DNA of 64,000 nucleotides from positions 434,001-498,000 of the forward strand of contig LLEY01000016.1 in the NCBI GenBank assembly GCA_001414485.1. Reading direction: 5' to 3'. The position numbers were made by a program, and so were the translations under genes. Under the pieces are notes generated by a model. The model had not been told where the DNA came from, did no database searches, and worked only from the letters and a program-made list of their open reading frames with translations. This stretch comes from Calycina herbarum. Lineage: Eukaryota > Ascomycota > Leotiomycetes > Helotiales > Pezizellaceae. Below, in pieces: positions 55,526 through 64,000 of the stretch; within the stretch, counting starts at the first letter, position 1, and the number at the start of each line of letters is the position of its first letter.

Positions 55526-56029
55526 GCTCGGCAAGCTTTGGAAAGTCAAGTTTGAAGCAGAGTTGGAAGCTTTATTTGAAGCTTTGGTAGAGCTTTATTT
55601 ATATTATTAATTCTATTACTAGATAGAATTAGAATAAATGCTTTGGTTGGGATTTTAACCTCTCTCTGACTAAGACAAAACAATTTAAAGCTTTAATAAG
55701 TTTAAATTAGGAGAATATCACTTTACTTCACTTTACTCAATTGTATTAATATATCAATCACTCTAATAAACTTAATAAACTTAATAAATTAACTGTACTC
55801 TAAACCCTTGGATCTTAATATGAATAGAAATAAAAGATACTCCTCTAAAGATAAGATAAAGCAATTTTAACCTAATACCTAAAACCTTCCACTTGAAACC
55901 TGATCTACAACTTTAGTAGCTAATCACTATACTTAATAAGTCACTGTTAATATCTTAGTATTTTAGACTACAAGAGAACTAAACCCTCTCAAAGTGAAAA
56001 AGAAAATGTCACATATTAGTCTCCTTTCT

Positions 56030-56155
56030 AAAATTCAGACCGTACCTACGATCAGGCTACAATTGTAACTAGTTATGTGATTATAGTTAAAACACTTGCG
56101 ACAGAGGGGGAAAGTTCTACTTAGAAGCTTACTATAATAGCGTCTGTAGTAAGAA
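56030..56155 (+). pseudogene. Point-mutated relic of a unit-1-like gene
   Basis: About 125 bp align with 53176-53290 of the unit 1 gene nearly without gaps: shared words include cgatcaggc.acaattgt.act and ttgcgacag..ggggaaagtt. Most differences are transitions, and several create TAG/TAA. The segment lies between units 2 and 3, showing that the array once held another full copy. Confidence 0.7.
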
Positions 56156-56632
56156 AATTCCCCTGAACCCAGTCAGCATTGTTGGGAATCGTAGTATAAA
56201 CTTACCTAGTCTAGTCGCCTCCTTGCTAAACAAAAAACTTATAGATCGAGTATTGTCGAAAGAGTATTTTAGTAACCTGTAAGGCTAGGAACAATATATT
56301 ATAGTAAACAATTCTAATGTTAACTTCTTTGTTTGTTTTATTAAGTACAAAGAAGAAAGAAAAAAGTAATCGTTGTTTATAGTAGGTTAAAGAAATTCAT
56401 AATATATCTTATAAACCTTTGTTCTATTACAGATGTTTGTAATATATGTACCCTCTAAGTAATCTATAGAACAGATCAATATAACATTTATTTAATACAG
56501 CTCTAGGTCTCTAGGTGTGCTGATTTTGAAACCTTATTCTACCATTCACTCTACTTCTCTTTTCGATACTTCGACACTTCCACACTATCTCATCCTTCCA
56601 GCACAATACTTCGTTTTTTCTTAGCCATTAAC

Positions 56633-57268
56633 ATGGAAGTAATTCTACGTTTCTACGAATTTACTTGTGATGGTTGTGACGGTGTTGCCGTCCGAAGCAG
56701 CCGGCATGTAGCATCAGGACCCATTTTCTGCTCAAGATGTTCTGAGCGGGAGACCCCTCTCTGTTACATGTGCGGCGGCCCTCGTACAAACGCAGCGGAA
56801 CACGATCTTTATTGTTGCGAATGTTTGTTTGACGACTCGGATGAATCTTCCAGCAATTTTGGCCCGCTTCTCTGCGATTGCCAAACTCGCTTAGGTGTTG
56901 ATGGTGACATTGTCAACGAGCCTTGTCCGTCCTGCCGAGAATCCTCGGATGATGCAGATGACGAAGATTCTGATGATGAAGATTCCGATGAGTCTGGTGG
57001 CGTATTTTTACCCCACGAGTCCAGCCTCCGCTGCTGTTGCCGACTTAGCCTAACTCCTTGTGAGCACTGTCTAGATCCCGAAGACTCTGACGACGAGGAA
57101 TCCGACAATGAAGTTCCTGACTACGAACGCCCATTACGTTGTGGACTTTTCGAATGGGAGCACGACCCCTACGTCAAGGAGTTCGCGTTGCATTCCCAAT
57201 TCGAAGAGTTGGAAGATTTGGAACTCGAACTCCACTTTGAAGCAGGGTTGGTACTTCAAATCATCTAA
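56633..57268 (+). CDS. Cysteine-rich acidic protein, unit 3
   Basis: Single exon of 211 residues with 19 cysteines: CDGC, CSRC, CYMC, CCEC, CDC, CPSC, a CCC cluster and CEHC. Two acidic Ser/Asp/Glu tracts (SSDDADDEDSDDEDSDESGG at about 102-121, and SDDEESDNEVPDYE) separate the cysteine groups. The C-terminus is leucine/glutamate-rich (FEELEDLELELHFE), as in unit 2. No signal peptide. The repetitive Asp-Ser codons may have grown by slippage. Neighbouring flanks match units 1 and 2, so it is a paralogue that has diverged strongly in protein sequence. Function unknown; zinc binding is inferred from the CxxC pairs. Confidence 0.7.
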   Translation: MEVILRFYEFTCDGCDGVAVRSSRHVASGPIFCSRCSERETPLCYMCGGPRTNAAEHDLYCCECLFDDSDESSSNFGPLLCDCQTRLGVDGDIVNEPCPSCRESSDDADDEDSDDEDSDESGGVFLPHESSLRCCCRLSLTPCEHCLDPEDSDDEESDNEVPDYERPLRCGLFEWEHDPYVKEFALHSQFEELEDLELELHFEAGLVLQII

Positions 57269-57978
57269 TTCTATCACAAGACAGAATAACTGCTTTGGTA
57301 GGAAACACGGTCCTCATCTGAGAGGAATCAAATTTAAAGCTTTGATAGCTTCAAACAACGCGAATGTTTGAATATCGCTTCACTTCACCCTGTTGTATTA
57401 TTATAATAAATTACCCCAATACATTTTAGTATCCCCGAAATTACTGAACTTTGATGTGAATAAAACGATTACAAAAAATAAGCCAATTTTTAACTAAGAC
57501 TTTTTCAAGTTTTTATCACTCTCTACTAAGCAGAAGATATACAAAGCTGGCGATATACAAAATGCATTAACTCACTCAAGGTTGATGTAGTACAAGACCC
57601 CAACCTCCCCTTTTCCTTCCTCGGGTCCAAACGAAAACAATTGGCCCACGAAGCGAAATGATCGCCCTTGGCACGGTATAAAATCCTTCCGAACACGATC
57701 CAGCCAATCAAAATCCTGCCTACTTTTCCCTCACTTCCTTGAACTCCCACGAATTGATTGCGTCGTCAGCTTCTTCTAGGTGACACTTCAATGGTGCACA
57801 TTTATTCCATTGCAAAATACTCCGTACTTTGAGAAAAGCAGAATCTCTCGGTCTGTTCGTGTTTGGATTTATCCTTTTTCTTTCGCCCGCGGCTCCACCC
57901 CAGCAAAGGAGTACCAGAAAAGCACCCAGTCGGGAGAATCAAAGGCCTATCAACTGAAGCCCTCCTCCGAACTCAGAT
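57269..57978. other. 3' flank of the array and upstream of the regulator gene
   Basis: The first 200 bp are the third copy of the array's 3' flank. The rest contains small frames (57526-57750 minus, 57780-58085 plus) without support. Confidence 0.5.
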
Positions 57979-59917
57979 ATGCCTTCCATCTCGATACAAA
58001 TACCAAGGAACACAGCCAGCTATACCCCAGTTGGCAACCAAGCCAATGCCACCAAAAAACCATTTATGGCCCGAAAGGGAACTAAAAAATCCCGAAGTGG
58101 TTGCGCAACATGCAGGTATATACCCCGTACCGCCATGAAAAATAAAGACTAACAAACATCCCCTCAGAATCCGACGTGTAAAATGCGATGAAACAAAACC
58201 AGCCTGTGAAAAATGTGTCACTACAGGAAGAAACTGTGACTACCTCTCTCAGCCTATCAGCAAGACCACACCCACTTCCCTCTCCCCAAGGCCCACGGAT
58301 ATATGTTTCCGCGACCGCCAATTCCTCGATTTCCCCGGCACATCAGAAGAACATCGCTTCCTTCTCTTTTTCTATACCCACACCGGCCCGATAATCTCGG
58401 GGTGTTACGATTCTCCCTTCTGGAATGAACTTCTCCCCCAAGTAGGGAGATTAGAACCCGCGGTTCAACATTCCATGGTTGCTATCGCGGCAGTTCATCA
58501 CCGACTTGCATCCTTAAACGGACGCCTCAAAGGAGTTGCGACGAAGAATGGAGAGAAGGATGAAAATTTTGAAATAAAACAATACAACAAAGCCCTCCGC
58601 GGTCTACGGAAACACATCTCAGCAAATGGAGTGACGATCGAAGTAACACTAACATGTTGCATCCTCCTCATTTGTCTGGAGTTCCTACGGGGTCGAGTCG
58701 AACAAGCGATTCTCCACCTGCGCGGCGGCTTCACAATTCTCGAAGCAACAGAGCAACATGCCCATCCACCCACAGCCCCCTTCCATTTCCAAAATCTATC
58801 CTCTAATTCCTCAGAAATCACGAGGAAGCTAAAAGATATGTTCACTCGCTTACGTCTCCAATGGGATTTATTCAGCGGCGCCGAAGGCTTCGAAAACGAA
58901 AAATTCAGTTCCGTCCATCAAATAACATTAACCAGTCCCTTCTCCAGTTTAGAAGAAGCAAGATCTTCATTAGCGAAAATCCTCGGCCTATCATTGCGGT
59001 TCATACAATCCAGTCTCAGCAAGTTTTACTCCCGCTGTTCGGCCGAGAAGTATACCACTACCAAGATCGACCCCCTGGAAACCCATGCTTGGATGATGGC
59101 ACAGTTCTCGGACTGGTCTCGGAATTTCGAAGCTTATATGGCGACTCAGAATGCGAACTCAGATATGAAATTTCTGAATGGGAGTGCGTTGCTTAGGATG
59201 CAACATCTTGCTGGGGAGATATGGCATTCCACCGTGCTCTCTCCTAGAGAAACTATTTACGATGCTGCGTATCAGCAATTTTCTTCTCTTATCCTCTTAG
59301 CCTCCTCTCTCACGTGGGATGTAGAAGCAAAGCCTACGATTTTGGGTATGGCGAATGAAGCCTCTTTCTCTTTTACTTTTGAAATGGGGGCCATCGCACC
59401 TCTCTATTTCACAGCTGTCTCGTGTCGGGATAGGAAGATTAGACGACAAGCCATTGAACTTCTCGCTTGCTGTTTGCCTCGGAGGGAGGGGCTATGGGAT
59501 GCTGACTTGTTGGGTTTTGTTGCTGGACGAGTTGTAGAAATTGAAGAGACACGACTTCCTCCATACGCGACCTCGTCCAGTCGGTTACCAGAGGAAAGAG
59601 ATAGAATAATCGACGTCAAGATAGGGCGGAAAAGTGAAGAGGGGAGGGATATTTTTACTGTTACTTATATACTAAAGCCCGACATCGAGTCTGAAAATTT
59701 CCTCTTTCGACGAGAAGAAATTGTTGCGGGGGATGATGGGGGGTATAGACTGGCGCGAGAGGAGATTGCTACTTTGAAATTGGAGAATGGGAGGAATGAA
59801 GAGCCGAGGTTTACGAGGGTTGAGGAAGTGGATGATCGAGAGGTTGTTTCTTGTTATGGAATTATTGTTGGGTCGGAAATTTCTAGATGTTTGCGCATTG
59901 AGGTTGGTAGGGTTTAG
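57979..59917 (+). CDS. Zn2Cys6 fungal transcription factor
   Basis: Two exons, 57979-58115 and 58168-59917, giving 628 residues (an internal Met at 58066 would give 599). Splicing in phase 2 reconstructs the binuclear cluster C42-A-T-C45-RIRRVK-C52-DETKPA-C59-EK-C62-VTTGRN-C69, exactly CX2CX6CX6CX2CX6C. A FLLFFYTHTGPIISGCYDSP segment and following helices (HSMVAIAAVHHRLASL) form the usual regulatory middle-homology part, type DUF3468. Such proteins bind CGG-type sites in the nucleus. The target is unknown. No biosynthetic cluster surrounds it, so it is not obviously pathway-specific. Confidence 0.9.
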
Positions 59918-60184
59918 GAGTTGTTCGTTGTTTTATTTTTTGAATATTTGGAGAGGGAAAAGTGTCATACTATCTGAGTGAGGCATTGAGTTCGGGTTGG
60001 GGAAACCATCAAGTGATTCATGAGGGGAGTATTTTGTTAGAATTGTATCTATACTAAAATCCTTGAGTAATTTAAGACAAACCGTGTCTCGGGCCACTCG
60101 GGTGCCGGTGTACTTGCCTAGGGAATAAGCCACTCAAAGTTAAGTATATAGGGGTCATGGTTTCCGGGGATAGTTGCCACACAA

Positions 60185-61874
60185 CTAGGAAGCTATTTCG
60201 ATATGGCCATCATTTGACGGCGCTTCTTTAAAGGGTCGTTCCAAAAACGAGAAGGATACCATTTTTAAATTCTGTGTTTCGAGTAAGCACCTGTTAGAAA
60301 ACGAAAACTGTAAACTTACATCAAACCCCGCTGTCCAGCCACTCTCCTTGTCATCATCGAAAGTAAGTTTGGAAATCCGAGCACCCTTCAGACTACTTAT
60401 ATCTGCCGAGCCAAGCTGAGGGCCGAACAACCTCGGAATCTGTGATGAATCTGAAAGATATTACCCTAGAAGGTATCGAGGAAACTTCAACCGCCGACAG
60501 TGGAACGTGACTCTCTAACATGAATACGGATTCGGTTTCTTTTGAAATGAATCCCAAGGCAGCAGGGAGCTCGTGGTCGTTAGTGATGGCGTCAATAAGT
60601 CGTATACCGGTTACATAGGTCTTGTTGTTGAGTGATAGAGTGCTAATACCAATCAAACCCTTTCCCTTGGGGAATCGGCAGGGTATTGGTATCCATTTGG
60701 TTTGAAGCTCTCGGCAACGTTTTCCGCGTGTCTTGGTATCGCAGAAGTAGTTGTCATTGTCGATATCACCTCGAGCTCCGGATCCACTAGTAGACCCCGT
60801 TGGAGTACCATCAGGAAAGTTCTACCCATGTATACCATCTGAAGTAAGTAGGAGGTGGCTCGGTCGTATGACCTGTCCCAACCCAAACCATATCCGCTTT
60901 CTGTTTACGAAGGGCATAGATAGACCCAGCTTCATTTTCATGCTAAGTCGAATGCGCATGTATAACGCCCGTGGGTTAGAAATGAGCTCAGCCTTTATAA
61001 CCATTGACCTACAGAATGCCATTTCAAAGTCACCCGAAAACCTGCTCCTCCAAAAGTCCTGGGCAGGTTATGAATATTTGATATGCTGGCAATCGCCCTC
61101 GAAGCTAGTCTCGCCTTGGCCACATCTTGCGAGGGCAAATATGCGAGTATCTCGTGGCGTAACTCGTCTGGTAACCGATTGAAGTCATCATACGCTGATG
61201 ATGGACCGCTTTTCGAAATCAAAGGTGGCGAGCGACAACTCTTGGATCCACTGAATGATGTGGACTTGACATTGAAACTAAAGGGACGTATGGGGTCTTC
61301 AAATAAAAAGGCACGCCATTTATTGACGAGGATGTTGAGAGGAAGGGGCGCTGAAGGGTCTCTAGGAGGGCCCGAGCCTCCAGATAAGCCCCCTGCTCGT
61401 GACAGCGTTTCTTTATAGAGCATGGAAGGAGAATATGGAATAGACAGCATATAATTTTCCAGTGGTTGCTTTCGGTGGCAGAAAGACGTTCAGAAAACAA
61501 GCGCCAGCATGCGTCGTGGAAGACAAAAAGCCATATATGTGATGGGGAGTAAACTTGAAAAAGGCTTTTCATAACTATGCCGTTGTCATCATATCTTGCT
61601 GTTGGGTCGATGGGTGCTACGAAGGTCCTCTGAGAGTTTGTGAGGCAACCAACACCGGTTAGAGATGGACTCGAGCTGCTATACTTGGAAGAGGAGACTT
61701 GAATTTGGTAAGCTTATGATTATTATTGACAAACATTTTGCTCGCCCGGGGTTGGTGACTTGTGAACGTACCAGCTCTGCTTTCCTCGTACCATTCAAGT
61801 GGAGGTGTCGTATTGGGCTCATCAGAACGCCTAGTCATTCTCACCCCACACAACGGACAAAATCGATTCGGCAT
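60185..61874 (-). pseudogene. F-box protein gene with frameshifts
   Basis: The minus strand starts cleanly: exon 1 from ATG 61874 (MPNRFCPLCGVRM), then a phase-1 intron after SRAG (GTACGT donor, TTCAAG acceptor), then exon 2 with LTNSQRTFVAPIDPTARYDD and WLFVFHDACWRLFSERLS, typical of large Leotiomycete F-box proteins. After about 61480 the sense passes to another frame, which holds the F-box DDFNRLPDELRHEILAYLPS. At the motif LPRTF (near 61050) it shifts again, to continue WRSRFSGDFEMAFC. Later parts (YVTGIRLIDAITNDHELPAA at 60640-60560, then GPQLGSADISSLKGARISKL) are in further frames. At least two single-base changes are needed to join them, so it is probably inactive. F-box proteins recruit substrates to SCF ubiquitin ligases. 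Confidence 0.65.
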
Positions 61875-62007
61875 AGTCCCAACCCCTAGGTACAGATATG
61901 ATGTGACTGTAGAGATTTTGACACATTAGCAGAGTTGTTGCTTGGGTTGTTGATAATCGTGGTGTCAAGGGTTGATGATACCAATAAAGTGAAGTGAGGA
62001 AGCAAAA

Positions 62008-62029
62008 GGGGGGGGGGGGGGGGGGGGGG
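62008..62029 (+). repeat. 22-nt poly-G tract
   Basis: An uninterrupted run of 22 G at 62008-62029, flanked by agcaaaa and tataaacc, in the spacer between the F-box relic and the amidohydrolase gene. It can form a G-quadruplex. Such runs are also where assemblies miscount. Confidence 0.9.
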
Positions 62030-62401
62030 TATAAACCATAACAACGGCGACTTAATGAGAAAGACACCCCGTCCCACAACTTGTTACACGTATAACCCAA
62101 GTAACAAAAATCCGAAAAAATCCACGCAAAATACGAAAGAATAGAGAAGTGACCGTTCAATTATATTCACGAGTTTCATCTTATGTTACTCTGGATTTTG
62201 GCGTTTAGTCACGCAAGTGTCTGAGATGACGTGGGTTAATAATTTTAATTGTTCCAAATTTTTAGAGCCATTTTTTAAATTATTTGTATAGTCTCCTTAC
62301 CCCACATTATTCGGCGTTAAGACCATCCAGCCTTTATCGCGATAAGAAATGTTACAACTCGACCTATCTCCAACGACAATTGGGTCATGAAAAGTTGACT
62401 A

Positions 62402-64000
62402 ATGGCTCAATTGAAGGGAATTATACTCTTCGCTATCCTAAGCACTGCTCTACTTGCCCTCGTAGCAAGTGTCCTGCTCAGCGACGCTAAATCCTCGACG
62501 AGCACCCTCTATTGCGTTTCCGATACCGCTTCCTATCATATCACCACCCTCAATTCGACCTTCCCTCGAGCGAAATGTTTCCGCGTACAGAATGGCATAT
62601 ACACCGAAGTCCTAGAGGACATCCAAACGGCCAATGGCGAGGAAATCAATTACCTAGACGGATGGGTTCTGCCAGGAATAATCGAGTCGCACGGCCATAT
62701 CCTGCAGTTCGGGGAGATGTTGGAATCCGTCTCGTTATATGAGGCGGATAGCATGCAAGAAGTTAGAAAGCGGATTGCACGTTTTTTGGAGGAGCATAAG
62801 GGAGAGGGATATGGGACGCGTGAGAAGTGGATTCGAGGCATTGGATGGGATCAGAAGAATTTTGGGGGTGTCATGCCTACTGCTGTGAGTCTACCAAATT
62901 GTCCCCTCGCAATTGCGATATATACTGATTGGAAATAGGGAGAGCTAGGTGAAGATCCTGCACTGGCGGATTTGTATATTATGCTAGACCGCGTTGACGT
63001 CCACTGCGTCCTTGCCTCTCAAAAAGTGCTCGACCTCCTCTCGAATCCTCTTCCCGAAGCCCCTCCCGGAGGGGTCGTAGTGACGAATCCTGGGCCAGGA
63101 GTCTTCTGCGATAATGCACAAGACTCCCTGATCCTACCTCTTGCACCAAAGCCCGACGTTGCACAAACGACAAGGTGGATCAAGAAGGCAATGGCTGAAT
63201 TGAACAAGGTTGGTATCACCGGGGCAGGTATTGCTGGAGTACGACCAGACGATGTTGAAATATTAGAGGGTATGGCTGCAAAAGGTGACTTGACCGTCCG
63301 TATCAATGTCATGCTTGAATGTGCTGAAAGAAATACTTATTGTCCCGAGGAAATAAAAGAGTTGAAACTGGCTAATGAACCTAGCACTAATAATATGTTG
63401 ATACTTGGTGGTGTTAAACTATTTGCAGATGGAGCTTTGGGGTCATGGGGCGCTGCTCTGCTTGAGCCATACAGTGACAAGCCGGAAACGAGTGGTACAA
63501 TGTTGATCAATGAGACGGATCTGACAAATGTGGTTCATGATGTGAGTTACATTCAAGTTGAGATGCTCCTCACAGCACTGATTTCGTGCATAGTGGTATA
63601 ATGCTGGCTTCCGAGTCAATCTTCATGCTATTGGCGACAGAGCCAATAGAGCTGCAGTAGATGCATTTGAGAGTGTATTGGGCAAAACCTGCAATGGCTG
63701 TAACTCTGAGAGGAGGCTCCGGATTGAGCATGCACAGATCATTGTTCGTTCTTGCTTATAATCCTCAAATTTTCTCAGAATATTGGACATTACTTACTCT
63801 CCACATCTAGAATCCCAAAGATCAATTCCGCATTGCACGTCTCGGTATTATTCCCTCCATTCAACCTACCCATGCAACTTCAGACATGGCCTACGCCCTT
63901 TTACGTCTCGGCCAGACTCGCTTAGATCAAAGTGCTTACCGCATGTCTACATTATTCCCTCCTCCAACTTTCAGAAGCCCTTATCCAGGACCAGTTCTTG
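62402..64000 (+). CDS. Amidohydrolase family 3 protein (YtcJ/LAF3-like), runs off window
   Basis: Four exons are visible: 62402-62884, 62939-63541, 63594-63743 and 63811 to beyond 64000, giving over 470 residues so far. An N-terminal hydrophobic anchor (GIILFAILSTALLALVASVL) is followed by the amidohydrolase entry LDGWVLPGIIESHGHI with the metal-binding HxH. Then come WIRGIGWDQKNFGG, the segment GGVKLFADGALGSWGAALLE, and NLHAIGDRANRAAVDAF. RIEHAQII and SIQPTHATSDMAY follow. These are the hallmarks of the YtcJ-like metal-dependent amidohydrolases, whose substrates are mostly unknown. The third intron has an unusual GTTCGT donor. The final Asp-containing motif (GSDFP) would lie past the window edge. 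Confidence 0.85.

Larger units (their letters stand above)
52858..57480 (+). repeat. Tandem array of cysteine-rich protein genes
   Basis: Three consecutive units with a period of about 1.75-1.8 kb. Each has a related upstream segment (ending in ttctac.a.tc.ct..ttctctttt just before the gene), a cysteine-rich gene on the plus strand, and a related 3' flank (tattactagatagaat; cttcacttc..cctattgtatta). Matching landmarks: 52935/54686 (ataaaca.t.tttatg), 54443/56262 (gaaagag.attttagt.acctgtaagg), and 53841/55728/57370 (3' flank). The second spacer also holds a point-mutated relic of a unit-1-like gene. Units differ by many transitions plus indels, so the array is old. Confidence 0.75.

Overview
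This window is nuclear DNA of a filamentous ascomycete. The genes carry short spliceosomal introns (about 48-134 bp) with fungal splice and branch signals. Family content includes a GH7 cellobiohydrolase, a CYP52-like P450, HET, 2EXR, fungal SLATT and F-box proteins, and Fot1/pogo transposons inactivated by C-to-T changes of the RIP type (repeat-induced point mutation). That profile, including a plant-wall enzyme without a carbohydrate-binding module, suggests a plant-associated leotiomycete; the class-level placement is an inference. I see no rRNA, convincing tRNA, CRISPR array or operon. The sequence alternates between gene-rich blocks and AT-rich decayed blocks.

Layout. 1-2.2 kb: no gene, but a degenerate motif in three spaced copies. 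2.2-7.4 kb: NIPSNAP protein, four-exon ATP synthase subunit j (ATP18), and an SRPK-like kinase with a small duplication in its activation loop. 7.4-10.6 kb: two adjacent Fot1/pogo elements, one internally deleted and one full length, both riddled with stops but with well-kept terminal inverted repeats. 10.6-16.4 kb: a coiled-coil protein gene beside a decayed partial copy, then repeat debris. 16.4-22.3 kb: housekeeping block with a hypothetical protein, a DUF1223 thioredoxin-like protein, exosome subunit RRP40, and divergently the ribosome-associated Hsp70 SSZ1. 22.3-36.3 kb: a long gene-poor stretch, the GH7 enzyme (with a GC-AG intron), a damaged cutinase, a broken MYND-finger gene, a CYP52-like P450 and a small secreted protein.

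36.9-44.1 kb: 2EXR protein, SLATT two-transmembrane protein, a secretory thioredoxin-reductase-like flavoprotein and an 85-residue mitochondrial protein. 44.3-50 kb: mostly AT-rich and decayed, with one spliced hypothetical gene. 50-52.3 kb: a glutathione S-transferase and a HET-family protein lacking its HET domain.

52.8-57.5 kb is the most unusual part. It is a tandem array with a period of about 1.75-1.8 kb carrying three divergent intact genes for very cysteine-rich (CxxC-repeat), non-secreted proteins, a point-mutated relic of another copy, and a MITE. After it come a Zn2Cys6 regulator, an F-box pseudogene and an amidohydrolase that runs off the end of the window.

The genes are independently transcribed. 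Functional links are loose: mitochondrial proteins (NIPSNAP, ATP18, the 85-residue protein), ribosome and RNA biology (RRP40/SSZ1 sharing one divergent promoter region), and plant-surface degradation and lipid oxidation (GH7, cutinase relic, P450). Exon coordinates were worked out by hand from reading frames and splice signals.
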